Below, in pieces: positions 8,302 to 16,223 of a DNA stretch of 64,000 nucleotides. The stretch spans positions 1,116,001-1,180,000 of the forward strand of contig CAVYEI010000002.1 of NCBI GenBank assembly GCA_963767475.1, written 5' to 3'. Source of the stretch: WHSW01 sp963767475. Its GTDB lineage: Bacteria > Actinomycetota > Thermoleophilia > Solirubrobacterales > 70-9. The position numbers and the translations under genes are program-made. The notes beneath the pieces are model-generated. The model had not been told where the DNA came from. It saw nothing but the letters and a program-made list of their open reading frames with translations, and searched no databases. Each line of letters begins with the position of its first letter. Position 1 is the first letter of the stretch.

Positions 8302-9003
8302 ATGGAGCAAGGGCTGATGCAGGAGCCTGAACCGGCAGGAGCGGGCGGCGGGCCGTCAAAGAAGGGTGACGGCTCGGAAAGCGGGCCGGGAGGACCCTTG
8401 CCGACCACCGACGACGAGATCCAAGAGAAGTACCTCGAGCGCGCGATCCGCGAGCTCAATCAGCTCACGCACCGCCTCCAGGAGTGCTCGCACTGCCCGC
8501 GGGGCAACCTGATGCCGGTGCTCGGCTCCGGCCACCCCCAGGCCGACATCATGCTGCTCAAGTTCGCCCCGACCGCGGCCGAGATCGAGGAGGGCGTCGC
8601 CTTCTACGGCCGCTCGGGCAATGCGCTGATGAAGAGCTTCAAGCGGCTCGGCATCGATCCCCTCGCCGTCTACGGAACCCTGTGCGTGAAGTGCCCGGTC
8701 TCGGACCCGGCCCTGGCGGCCGGCGAGTGCATGGAACGGGTGGTGGAGGAGATCGCGATCGTGCAGCCGCGCTGCATCGTCGTCATGGGCGAGCGGGCGC
8801 TGGAGACGCTGAACGAGATCGACGTGCCGCTCTCGCGCGAGCTTGACCCGACCCTGGGCGAGATCCAGAACCTGACGGCGTCGATCGAGGTCCTCTACGT
8901 GCCCGAGATCGACGACTCGCTCGACTCCGAGGAGCTGAAGCGAGAGTTCTGGACCGCCTTTCGCGCGCTCGGCGACTGGTACGCCGACCTGCCGCCGTAC
9001 TAG
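8302..9003 (+). CDS. Uracil-DNA glycosylase superfamily protein (family 4/5-like, divergent)
   Basis: About 233 residues. The iron-sulfur ligand pattern of family 4 UDGs is kept: CSHC, VKC, and a fourth Cys in GECMERVVEE before QPRCIVVMGERAL. The fold motif FYGRSGNALMKSF corresponds to the canonical F-x-GRAG region. The first catalytic motif, normally GEAPG, reads LKFAPT. The final motif, normally HPS, reads VPEIDDS. Either the activity is altered or this is a structural relative. In-frame starts exist at 8281, 8302 and 8317; the last has a GGAG upstream. It is divergent from the ECF sigma gene. Confidence 0.8.
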   Translation: MEQGLMQEPEPAGAGGGPSKKGDGSESGPGGPLPTTDDEIQEKYLERAIRELNQLTHRLQECSHCPRGNLMPVLGSGHPQADIMLLKFAPTAAEIEEGVAFYGRSGNALMKSFKRLGIDPLAVYGTLCVKCPVSDPALAAGECMERVVEEIAIVQPRCIVVMGERALETLNEIDVPLSRELDPTLGEIQNLTASIEVLYVPEIDDSLDSEELKREFWTAFRALGDWYADLPPY

Positions 9004-9027
9004 CGCCCCGCAAATAGGTGTTTCACG

Positions 9028-9810
9028 TCAGGGCTTGGGGGCGGCGGCCTCGGCGACCGCGGTCATCGCCTCGACCGTGGCGCTGGCAAGGCCGCGGATC
9101 ACGGTCACGTCGAGCGCCTCGTAAGCGGCGAGCGCGGTCTGCGCCTCGGTGCGATCGGCGGCGGCAACCCCGACCGTGCCCTCGGGTTCGGCGAGGCGGT
9201 CGAAGTGGTTGCGGTAGCCGGGATGCAGGTCGCGATAGAACGACTCCTCCTTGGCCAGGCGCGCCGCGGCGTCCTCGCCGACGGCGGTGCGCACGTAGCC
9301 GAGCACGGGCGGAGGCTCGCGCCCGGCGTCGCCGGCGCCCGCCTCGACGTTGAGCCGGGCCGAGGCCGCGAACTCCGGGGTCATCCAGTTGAAGAAGGCG
9401 CCGTCGTAGCCGGAGCCCGCCAGCCGGCACATCTTCGGCCCCATCGCGGCGAGCACCAGGCGCACGCCGGGGATCCGGGCGCGCAGCTCGGGCAGCGCCT
9501 CGCGCATCGCGGTCAGCGGCTTGCCGCCGAATCCGGCTCCGACGCCGAGCCACAGCCGCGCGCGGTCGAGCCCGAGGCGGTCGATGTGGGCGTTGATGTC
9601 GGCGGGCTGGTGGCGGTCGAGCGCCATCACCGCGACCCCCAGCTCGAGCGCCGGGGCCGCCTCGGCGAACACCTTCAGGGTCTCGAGCCCGAGCGCCCCC
9701 GGATGGTCGTTGGACCAGATCGAGGCGTAGCCGAGCTCCGCGCAGCGAGCCGCAAGCGGTCCCGCGACCTCGGGCTCGAGCCCGGCGGCGACGCCAAACG
9801 CTCGGCTCAT
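9028..9810 (-). CDS. LLM-class (F420-type) oxidoreductase
   Basis: A 260-residue luciferase-like monooxygenase-fold protein starting MSRAFGVAAGLEPEVAG. Typical segments are ELGYASIWSNDH, FAEAAPALELGVAVMALDRH, DRARLWLGVGAGF and ALPELRARIPGVRLVLAAMGPKM. Such proteins use F420 or FMN. It is shorter than the usual 290-340 residues, and the C-terminal half is compact. The start is set by the ATGA overlap with the stop of the upstream methyltransferase gene, which implies co-translation. Confidence 0.82.
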   Translation of the reverse strand: MSRAFGVAAGLEPEVAGPLAARCAELGYASIWSNDHPGALGLETLKVFAEAAPALELGVAVMALDRHQPADINAHIDRLGLDRARLWLGVGAGFGGKPLTAMREALPELRARIPGVRLVLAAMGPKMCRLAGSGYDGAFFNWMTPEFAASARLNVEAGAGDAGREPPPVLGYVRTAVGEDAAARLAKEESFYRDLHPGYRNHFDRLAEPEGTVGVAAADRTEAQTALAAYEALDVTVIRGLASATVEAMTAVAEAAAPKP

Positions 9811-11144
9811 CGGTCGAAGACGGCGACGCTCTCGACGTGAGGCGTCTGCGGGAACATGTCGACCGGCTTCACGCGCCGCAGCGTATAGCCCGCCTCGACG
9901 ATCTGAGCCGCGTTCGGCGCCAGCGTGGTCGGATTGCACGACACGTAGACGATCCGCGGCGCCTCGCACTCCAGCAATCGGCGGACGATCTTCTTCGACA
10001 GACCTGAGCGGGGCGGGTCGACGATCACCACGTCGGGCTTGCCGGCCTGCTCGAGCAGCGGCGCGATCCCGAGCCGGGCGTCGGCGCAGACGAAGCGGGC
10101 GTTGTCGATCCCGTTGAGGGCCGCGTTCGTCTCCGCGTCGGCGACAGCCTCGGCCACGCCCTCGAGACCCCAGACCTCGCCTGCCCGCGCGGCGAGCGAG
10201 AGGCCGATCGTGCCGATTCCGCAGAAGAGGTCGAAGAGCCGCTCGCTGCCGCTGAGGCCGGCGAACTCGGCGGCGATCGCGTAGAGGCGCTCGGCCATCT
10301 CGGTGTTGGTCTGCAGGAAGGCGTTGTGCGAGACGCGGAAGCGCAGCCCGCAGAGCTCCTCGGTCAGGTGCTCGGCGCCGAGCACCCCGGTGGGCCCGTC
10401 GGTGCCCCCCGCCGGCCCCTCGATCACGGTGTGCAGGTCGACCGGCGGGCGCGGGATCTGCTCCGGCGAGGTCACGAGGCGGGTCTGGACCTGGCCGGTC
10501 CGCCTGCCCTCGCGGACGACCAGGTTGCGCAGCACGCCGGTCTGCGGGCCGCTCTCGTAGGCGGGGATGCCCTCGATCCGCGCCCATTCGCGGACGGCGT
10601 TGCGAGCCTCGTTGTTGGCGACCGAGGCGAGCCGGCAGTCGTCGACGTCGACGATCTCGGCCCAGCTGCCGCGCCGGTGAAAGCCGAGCGCGAGCGGTGC
10701 CTGCGGGTCCGGGCGAGCCCCGAACGAGTACTCGAGCTTGTTGCGGTAGCGCCAGGGCTCGAGCGCGGGCTCGATCGGCTCGAGCTCGAAGCCCTCGAGG
10801 TGACCGATGCGGCGCAGCGCCTCGCCGACCTGGTCGGCCTTCTCCGCCAGCTGCCGCTCGTAGGCCAGTCCCTGCCAGGGCGCTCCCGGGCAGGGCTCGC
10901 CCTCGTGCACGCAGGTGTCGGCGATCCGCTCGGGGCTCGGGCTCAGCATCTCGACCACCGAGCCCTCCGCGTAGGCGCGCTTGGCCTTGCTCAGGCGGAC
11001 GCGGACGCGATCGCCGGGCAGGGCGCCGGCGACGAAGACGACGTAGCCGTCGGCGCGCGCGACACCGCGCCCTCCCTGGGCGAGCGAGTCGACCTCGAGC
11101 TCGAGTACCTCGCCGCCGCGTGGGCGGGTTCGGACGGTCTCCAT
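9807..11144 (-). CDS. 23S rRNA/tRNA (uracil-5-)-methyltransferase, TRAM domain
   Basis: A 445-residue RlmD/TrmA-family enzyme. The N-terminal TRAM domain spans residues 12-65 (LEVDSLAQGGRGVARADGYVVFV). SAM-binding Rossmann motifs follow (DLFCGIGTIGLSLA, then VIVDPPRSGLSKKI), and the catalytic Cys lies in VYVSCNPTTLAPN. The iron-sulfur loop is unusual: Cys78 and Cys85 are present, but the usual CGGC is CPGA, so the third Cys is missing. A cysteine in VDVDDCRLA is in the place of the fourth. It methylates uracil C5 in RNA. The last four bases overlap the LLM gene start. Confidence 0.92.
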   Translation of the reverse strand: METVRTRPRGGEVLELEVDSLAQGGRGVARADGYVVFVAGALPGDRVRVRLSKAKRAYAEGSVVEMLSPSPERIADTCVHEGEPCPGAPWQGLAYERQLAEKADQVGEALRRIGHLEGFELEPIEPALEPWRYRNKLEYSFGARPDPQAPLALGFHRRGSWAEIVDVDDCRLASVANNEARNAVREWARIEGIPAYESGPQTGVLRNLVVREGRRTGQVQTRLVTSPEQIPRPPVDLHTVIEGPAGGTDGPTGVLGAEHLTEELCGLRFRVSHNAFLQTNTEMAERLYAIAAEFAGLSGSERLFDLFCGIGTIGLSLAARAGEVWGLEGVAEAVADAETNAALNGIDNARFVCADARLGIAPLLEQAGKPDVVIVDPPRSGLSKKIVRRLLECEAPRIVYVSCNPTTLAPNAAQIVEAGYTLRRVKPVDMFPQTPHVESVAVFDR

Positions 11145-11192
11145 CGTCCTATGGTGGCAGCGCGGGAGTCCGAACCGGCCGCGCGCCCGCGG

Positions 11193-11900
11193 TTACTGGA
11201 GCTGCTTGTCGATCGTGTCGAGGACGCTCTTGCGCGCCTTGCCGTTCTTCTCGAGTGTCCGGACCTTGCGCAGGTCGGCCTTGCTCAGGTCCTTCAACCG
11301 CGCCTTCACCTGCGGTGCGGTGAGCTGGCTGTAGCCGGAGATCGGCGCGCCGGGCGCGCCCGTTCGGCGGCGCAGCTTGTCGGCCTCCGCCAGCGGCCGG
11401 TCGGCGGCATCGCGCGCGGCGCGGGCGGCGCGCTCGGCGGCCCGAGAGGCCTGCTTGCGCGTCTTCGTCGTCCGGGTCTCGAGCTCCTTGCGCGCCTTCG
11501 TCGTCCGGCTCTCGACCTCCTTGCGGGCCTGCTCGAGCAGCTTCTCGAGGTCCTTCATCAGATCGTCGGTCGCCTTGCGGCTGCGGCTGACCAGGTTCGA
11601 GATCAGCTCGTTGGCGTCGTCGCGGGTCATCCGGCCGCGCTTGACCGCGTCGTCGACGACCTCCTGGACGCGCTCGCGCGGCAGGGTTACATTCGACTCC
11701 AGGGCGCTGCGGCTGCGCTCGAGGGCGTCGCGGAACGCCTGCACGCTCTTGTCGGAACGGCCGGCCGACGCGCGGCGGCTGGAGGAGGCCCGGCTGCTCG
11801 CCGCGCGCTTCGGCTTCGCCTTGGCCTTCGGCTTCGCCTTCGTCGTCGTGCGCTTGCGGGTGCCGCCTGTGGACTTCGAGCGTCCGGAACTGGTAGCCAT
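11193..11900 (-). CDS. Lysine-rich, helical phasin-like/DNA-binding protein with C-terminal repeat module
   Basis: 235 residues. The start at 11900 has a strong RBS (GAGGAGG). Residues 1-45 are Lys/Ser/Arg/Ala-rich (TKAKPKAKAKPKRAASSR) and histone-like. Residues 50-180 form a long charged amphipathic helix region (QAFRDALERSRSALESNVTL, then DLMKDLEKLLEQARKEVESR), as in phasins or PhaF-type granule proteins. Residues 187-235 (ISGYSQLTAPQVKARLKDLS and the following helix) match a module seen twice in the small protein at 15785-16189. It may coat storage granules and touch DNA; the WS/DGAT gene nearby is suggestive. Confidence 0.75.
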   Translation of the reverse strand: MATSSGRSKSTGGTRKRTTTKAKPKAKAKPKRAASSRASSSRRASAGRSDKSVQAFRDALERSRSALESNVTLPRERVQEVVDDAVKRGRMTRDDANELISNLVSRSRKATDDLMKDLEKLLEQARKEVESRTTKARKELETRTTKTRKQASRAAERAARAARDAADRPLAEADKLRRRTGAPGAPISGYSQLTAPQVKARLKDLSKADLRKVRTLEKNGKARKSVLDTIDKQLQ

Positions 11901-11943
11901 CTGCGCCTCCTCGAGCTCTCGCGTGGGGTTCGGCTTGACTATC

Positions 11944-12801
11944 TCACGTCGCGGGGTTCGCCGGGACACCATCGGGTTGCGGCGCGACGAACGTTGCCTG
12001 CACCGGCGCGTGGTCGGAGAGCGTGATCGCCCTTCCGCCCTCGGCGATCTCGCGGCGCTCGAGCGGCCATGCGGTAGGCGGCTCGGCGACCCGCAGGCCG
12101 GCGACGAGCAGGTGATCGAGCGACTCCGGCCCGGTCGCCTGGCGAAGCCCGAAGCTCGACGCCAGTTGCTCGAAGACGGCGGTCTCACTCGGGCGCAGGT
12201 TGAGATCGCCGCCGAACACGAGCGGCGTCTTGCCGGCCCACTCGCGGGCGCGCTCAGCGGCGAGCAGGACCTCGCGCTCGGCGTCCGCCCGCCGGCCCGG
12301 GCCGGCGCTGGCGTGCAGGTTGGCGAGGCAGAGCTCGACGCCGAAGCGGTTCGGCGATGCCCGTGTGAACGCCATCACCCGGCGCTCGGGGCTGGGGCCC
12401 GGGGTGAGCTCGAGCTCGCGCCGGTCGGCGATTCGACCGCGAACCAGGGTCAGGTTCGAGCCGCCCTCGTTGGAGGCGATCAGGTCGGGGTTGATCCGGG
12501 CGAGCAGCGCGCGCAGCGGCGCGACCGAGTTGCGGGACGTGAGCACGCGGTGAGCGTCGGCGCCGGTGGCCTCGGCGAGCGGGGCGGACCACCGCGGCGG
12601 ACACTCCTGGAGCAGGGCGACGTCCCAGTCGGCCGCCGCGAGCAGGCCGGCGAACTCCTCCAGCAGGTCGCGATTGACTTGGGCGTGGGTGGCGTTTCGC
12701 TCCGTGATCCGAAACAGCCGCGAGCGCCAGCTGTCGAGCCGGCGATCGGGCGGGTGATCACGGCCGTGAAACAGGTTCCAGGTCAGCGCGCGGAGCTCCA
12801 T
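11944..12801 (-). CDS. Endonuclease/exonuclease/phosphatase-fold protein
   Basis: About 285 residues of EEP fold: N-terminal LRALTWNLFHGRD (catalytic Asn), WDVALLQECPPRW (metal-binding Glu), LCLANLHASAG, LVFGGDLNLRPSE (Asp-x-Asn) and the terminal ITLSDHAPVQATF (catalytic Asp-His). All core catalytic motifs are present, so it is probably an active metal-dependent phosphodiesterase or phosphatase; the substrate is unknown. ATG 12801 or GTG 12807 may be the start. It is divergent from argF with only a dozen bases between start codons. Confidence 0.85.
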   Translation of the reverse strand: MELRALTWNLFHGRDHPPDRRLDSWRSRLFRITERNATHAQVNRDLLEEFAGLLAAADWDVALLQECPPRWSAPLAEATGADAHRVLTSRNSVAPLRALLARINPDLIASNEGGSNLTLVRGRIADRRELELTPGPSPERRVMAFTRASPNRFGVELCLANLHASAGPGRRADAEREVLLAAERAREWAGKTPLVFGGDLNLRPSETAVFEQLASSFGLRQATGPESLDHLLVAGLRVAEPPTAWPLERREIAEGGRAITLSDHAPVQATFVAPQPDGVPANPAT

Positions 12802-12812
12802 GCCCACATAGA

Positions 12813-13712
12813 ATGCCCTGCTTGAACGGGCCGACCAGACACTTCCTCACCGGTGAGGAGCTCTCCGCCGCCGAGCTCGCCGCGCTGCTCGACCGCGCCG
12901 CCGAGCTGAAGGCGGGCCGCGAAGACGGCCTCGGCGGCGAAGCGCTGGCGCGCAAGACGGTGGCGCTGTTCTTCGAGCGCCCGTCGACGCGCACCCGGGT
13001 CTCGTTTCAGGTCGGGGTCGCCGAGCTCGGTGGCAACCCGCTGCCGCTGCGCGCCGACGAGCTCCAGCTCGGCCGCGGCGAGTCGCTTGCCGACACGGCG
13101 CGGGTGCTCTCGCGCTTCTTGCACGCGATCGTGATCCGCGCCGGCGCCCACGAGACCGTCGTCGAGCTGGCCGCGGGGGCGGCGGTGCCGGTGATCAACG
13201 GGCTCACCCCCCTGCACCACCCGTGCCAGGTGCTCGCCGACCTGCTCACGCTGCAGGAGCGGTTCGGCGGCCTCGAGGGGCTCACGGTTGCCTACGTGGG
13301 CGACGGCAACAACGTCGCCCGTTCGCTGGCGATCCTCGGTCGCACCGCCGGGATCGAGGTGCGAGTCGCGTCCCCGCCGGGGTATGAGCTCGAGCCCGGC
13401 CTGGCGGCGCTCGACACCGGCGATCCGCGAGAGGCCGCGGTGGGCGCCGACGCGCTCTACACCGACGTCTGGGTGAGCATGGGCGACGAGGAGGATGCAG
13501 CGCAGCGCCGGGCCGACCTCGGCGCATATCAGCTCAACGAGGAGCTGCTGGGGCTTGCGTCGGAGCGGGCGATCGCCCTCCACTGCCTGCCGGCCCACCC
13601 CGGCGACGAGATCTCCGAGGGGGCGCTTTACGGAGACCGCTCGGCGGTCTGGGACCAGGCCGAGAACCGCCTCCACGCGCAGAAGGCGCTGCTCGAGCTG
13701 CTGGCCGGCTAG
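12813..13712 (+). CDS. argF: Ornithine carbamoyltransferase
   Basis: A 299-residue protein with the carbamoyl-phosphate loop FFERPSTRTR (STRTR at 58-62), the HHPCQ motif near residue 135, and the ornithine-loop signature HCLPAHPGDEIS near residue 255. It transfers the carbamoyl group to ornithine, forming citrulline in arginine synthesis. No other arg gene is in the window. No ribosome-binding site precedes ATG 12813. Homologues usually begin near TRHFLTGEELS, and an in-frame TTG at 12822 lies eight bases after a TAGAAT element, so a short or leaderless start is possible. Confidence 0.95.
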   Translation: MPCLNGPTRHFLTGEELSAAELAALLDRAAELKAGREDGLGGEALARKTVALFFERPSTRTRVSFQVGVAELGGNPLPLRADELQLGRGESLADTARVLSRFLHAIVIRAGAHETVVELAAGAAVPVINGLTPLHHPCQVLADLLTLQERFGGLEGLTVAYVGDGNNVARSLAILGRTAGIEVRVASPPGYELEPGLAALDTGDPREAAVGADALYTDVWVSMGDEEDAAQRRADLGAYQLNEELLGLASERAIALHCLPAHPGDEISEGALYGDRSAVWDQAENRLHAQKALLELLAG

Positions 13713-13728
13713 CGCGCCGACTCGACCG

Positions 13729-13748
13729 CGCGGCCAAGCAAGGCCGCG
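13729..13748 (+). terminator. Hairpin downstream of argF
   Basis: A perfect 7-bp stem (CGCGGCC/GGCCGCG) with a 6-base A-rich loop begins 17 bases after the argF stop. There is no T-run, so it is only a candidate terminator. Confidence 0.45.
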
Positions 13749-13803
13749 GGATTACCGACATGCGGCCGTTGAACGGCGGTCGCCGAGCGCCGATCCTGAG
13801 TCG

Positions 13804-15246
13804 ATGCAGAGGCTCTCGACGCTCGACACCTCGTTCCTCCGGGTGGAGACGCCGAGCGCGCACATGCACGTCGGGTGGATGGCAACTCTCGAGCTGCCCG
13901 ACGGGGTTGGGGAGCTCGATCCCGACAAACTCGCCGAGCGGATCGCGGCGCGGCTTCACCTGGCGCCGCGCTTCCGTCAGGTGGTGGCGCCCGCGCCGCT
14001 CGGCGAGCCGATCTGGGTCGACGACCCGGAGTTCCGTCTCGACCGTCACATCAAAGTCGAGCCGGGGCCGGTGCGGGGGAGGCGCGATCTGGAGCGACTG
14101 GCGGGCAGCTATCTCTCTCAGCAGCTCGACCGCGGGAAGCCGCTCTGGCAGATCGTCGTCGTCCCCCGTGCCGGTCCGGGGCGCGCCGCGCTGATCGGCA
14201 AGGTCCATCACGCGATGGTCGACGGGATCGCCGCGGTGGAGCTGGGGACGCTGCTCTTCGACCTGGCGCCGGACGCGGCGCTCCCCGAGCCCTCGGACTG
14301 GGAGCCGGAGCCGCTGGACGCGCCGCTTCGAATCGCGGTCGACGCGGTCGCCGACAGCGCTCTGGAGCAGTTTCGCGCCGCACGCCGGGTTGCCTCGATG
14401 GGAATCCGGCCGCGTTCGACGCTGCGCGTGGCGGAGACGATGCGACGCGCGGCGCTGTCGCTGGCCGAGGACGTGATCCGCCCGGCGTCACCGTCGTTCG
14501 TCAATGCCGAGATCGGACCGCGCCGGGCGCTGGTCACCGAGCGAGTCTCGCTGGCGCGGCTGGAGCGGATCAAGCGGGCGCGCGAGGCGAAGCTCAACGA
14601 CGTCGTGCTCGCGGTCGTCACCGGGGCGCTGCGGCGCTTCGCCGCGGTCGCCGAGGCGGAGCCCCGGCCGCTGCGGGCGATGATCCCGGTGAGCGTGCGG
14701 GCGGCCGCCGACTCGCCCGCCGAGGGCAACCGGATCACGTTCGCGTTCGTCGACCTGCCGCTGGACGAGCCCGATCCGGGACGACGGCTGGCGCTGGTCT
14801 GCGAGCGCACCGGCGAGCTCAAGCGCTCGGGCCGGATCGCCGGCTCGGACGCGCTGTTGCGCTCGATGGTTCAGCTGCCGGGCTTTCTCAAGGAGCGCGC
14901 CGCCCACCTCGCCGCGAGCCCGCGGATGTACAACCTCGCGGTCTCCAACGTTCCCGGCCCGCGGGTGCCGCTGTACGCCGCCGGGGCGATGGTCGAGTCG
15001 ATCCACCCGGTGATCCCGACCTCCGACGGCCACGCGATCGCGATCGGCGTGCTCACCTACCGTGACTCTCTCCACTTCGCCGCCTACGTCGACCCCGAGG
15101 CGCTGCCCGACGCGACCGAGCTCGGGCCGCTGTTTCGCAGCGCGGTCTCGGAGCTCGAGCACGCGGTGGGGCGGGGCCGCTCGCGAAGGGCCCGGGCGCC
15201 GTCGCCGAGTTCGACTGCGGACTTGGTGACCCATACGGTCACGTAG
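13804..15246 (+). CDS. Wax ester synthase/diacylglycerol acyltransferase (WS/DGAT)
   Basis: A 480-residue protein starting MQRLSTLDTSFLRVETPSAHMHVG. The condensing motif HHAMVDG is at residues 135-141, and the family hallmarks NDVVLAVVTGALRRF and NLAVSNVPGPRVPLY are in the C-terminal half. These enzymes transfer acyl groups from acyl-CoA to diacylglycerol or fatty alcohols, building lipid inclusions at the membrane. The length matches the family (about 460-490). The start is chosen because all homology begins there. A phasin-like gene 2 kb upstream is consistent with storage-granule metabolism. Confidence 0.93.
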   Translation: MQRLSTLDTSFLRVETPSAHMHVGWMATLELPDGVGELDPDKLAERIAARLHLAPRFRQVVAPAPLGEPIWVDDPEFRLDRHIKVEPGPVRGRRDLERLAGSYLSQQLDRGKPLWQIVVVPRAGPGRAALIGKVHHAMVDGIAAVELGTLLFDLAPDAALPEPSDWEPEPLDAPLRIAVDAVADSALEQFRAARRVASMGIRPRSTLRVAETMRRAALSLAEDVIRPASPSFVNAEIGPRRALVTERVSLARLERIKRAREAKLNDVVLAVVTGALRRFAAVAEAEPRPLRAMIPVSVRAAADSPAEGNRITFAFVDLPLDEPDPGRRLALVCERTGELKRSGRIAGSDALLRSMVQLPGFLKERAAHLAASPRMYNLAVSNVPGPRVPLYAAGAMVESIHPVIPTSDGHAIAIGVLTYRDSLHFAAYVDPEALPDATELGPLFRSAVSELEHAVGRGRSRRARAPSPSSTADLVTHTVT

Positions 15247-15296
15247 CGCACACTCAACGCGTCCCGGTAGCGCGTCCTAGACTCCACCCGCGCCAA

Positions 15297-15368
15297 GGCC
15301 CCGTGGTGTAACGGTTAGCACATCAGGTTTTCAACCTGGGAGCGCGAGTTCGACTCTCGCCGGGGCTA
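15297..15368 (+). tRNA. tRNA-Glu (anticodon UUC)
   Basis: A 72-nt cloverleaf. The acceptor pairs GGCCCCG with CGGGGCT (one G-T pair). The D-arm is GTGT/GCAC, the anticodon stem TCAGG/CCTGG with loop TTTTCAA (anticodon TTC), and the T-arm GCGAG-TTCGACT-CTCGC. The discriminator is A and CCA is not encoded. The last three bases coincide with the stop codon of the opposite-strand regulator gene. Confidence 0.93.
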
Positions 15369-15707
15369 TCGCGGGGGCGCTGTGACGGTGATCGCGCCGA
15401 GCAGGACCCCGAGCAGCTCGCCGATCTCGGACTCCTGGACGAGCGCGTGGCGCAGCGGTAGCCCGGGGACGACCTGGTAGCTGTTTCGCCGGCCTTGGCG
15501 CTCGCGCAGCACGTAGCCCTCCTGGACCAACTCGGAGACGATCCGGTGGGCGGCGCGTTCGGTGATCCCGACCGCGGCGGCGACGTCACGGAGCCGGATC
15601 TGCGGGTCATGGGCGATGCAGATGAGGACGTGAGCGTGGTTGGTGAGAAAGTCCCAGCGGGGGCTGCCGGCGGCTGGATCCTGACCATCACCCGAACTGG
15701 AATTCAT
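15366..15707 (-). CDS. Winged helix-turn-helix regulator (MarR/ArsR-like)
   Basis: A 113-residue protein. The winged helix lies at about residues 25-85: HAHVLICIAHDPQIRLRDVAAAVGITERAAHRIVSELVQEGYV, then the wing LRERQGRRNSYQV. It is a single-domain DNA-binding protein with no obvious ligand domain. The start ATG at 15707 faces the divergent small repeat protein at 15785, which shares its 77-base promoter region and may be its target. Its TAG stop lies within the 3' end of the tRNA-Glu gene on the other strand. Confidence 0.8.
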   Translation of the reverse strand: MNSSSGDGQDPAAGSPRWDFLTNHAHVLICIAHDPQIRLRDVAAAVGITERAAHRIVSELVQEGYVLRERQGRRNSYQVVPGLPLRHALVQESEIGELLGVLLGAITVTAPPR

Positions 15708-15784
15708 GAATCAATGTTACGCTCTCCTTCAACGGACTCGCCGCGTCATCCGTCCCGGCGGGCTCGCTGGGAAGAGAGATAACG

Positions 15785-16189
15785 ATGAGCGACCCCACCG
15801 CCGAGGCTGGGCTTCCATTCGCCGGCTATGACCGCCTCGACGCCTCGCAGGTCGTCAACGGCCTTTCCGATCACTCGCAGGTCGAGCTCGAGGCGGTCGA
15901 GAAGTACGAGCGCTCGCACAAGGATCGAGACCGTGTGCTGGACAAGCTGCGCTACATGCGCGGCCGCGAGCCGATGCCCGGCTACGACGCCCTCGGGGTC
16001 GATGAGATCCTGGCCGCGCTGAAGCAGGCCGACCTGGTCAGGATCAAGAAGATCCGCAGCTACGAGCGCAAGTTCGCCAACCGCCCCGACGTGCTCGATG
16101 AAGTCGACCGCGTTCGTCACCTGCGCCAGGCAAGCGAGCCGGTAACCGCGCCGCCCGCGTACCAGCCGACCAGCGCGCGGCCGAGTTAG
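15785..16189 (+). CDS. Small protein with two copies of a helical repeat module
   Basis: 134 residues. Two tandem copies of a module of about 45 residues are visible: AGYDRLDASQVVNGLSDHSQ...VEKYERSHKDRDRVLDKL and PGYDALGVDEILAALKQADL...IRSYERKFANRPDVLDEV. The pattern is G-Y-(D/S)-x-L-x-x-x-(Q/E)-(V/I), then YER and V-L-D. The same module ends the phasin-like protein at 11193-11900. It is probably a compact helical domain like SAP or HeH domains, possibly binding nucleic acid or protein. The RBS GGAAGAGAG precedes the ATG. No enzyme activity is suggested. Confidence 0.75.
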   Translation: MSDPTAEAGLPFAGYDRLDASQVVNGLSDHSQVELEAVEKYERSHKDRDRVLDKLRYMRGREPMPGYDALGVDEILAALKQADLVRIKKIRSYERKFANRPDVLDEVDRVRHLRQASEPVTAPPAYQPTSARPS

Positions 16190-16223
16190 CGACCGCACAG
16201 GAAGGCGTTAACGGTCGCCGGTT

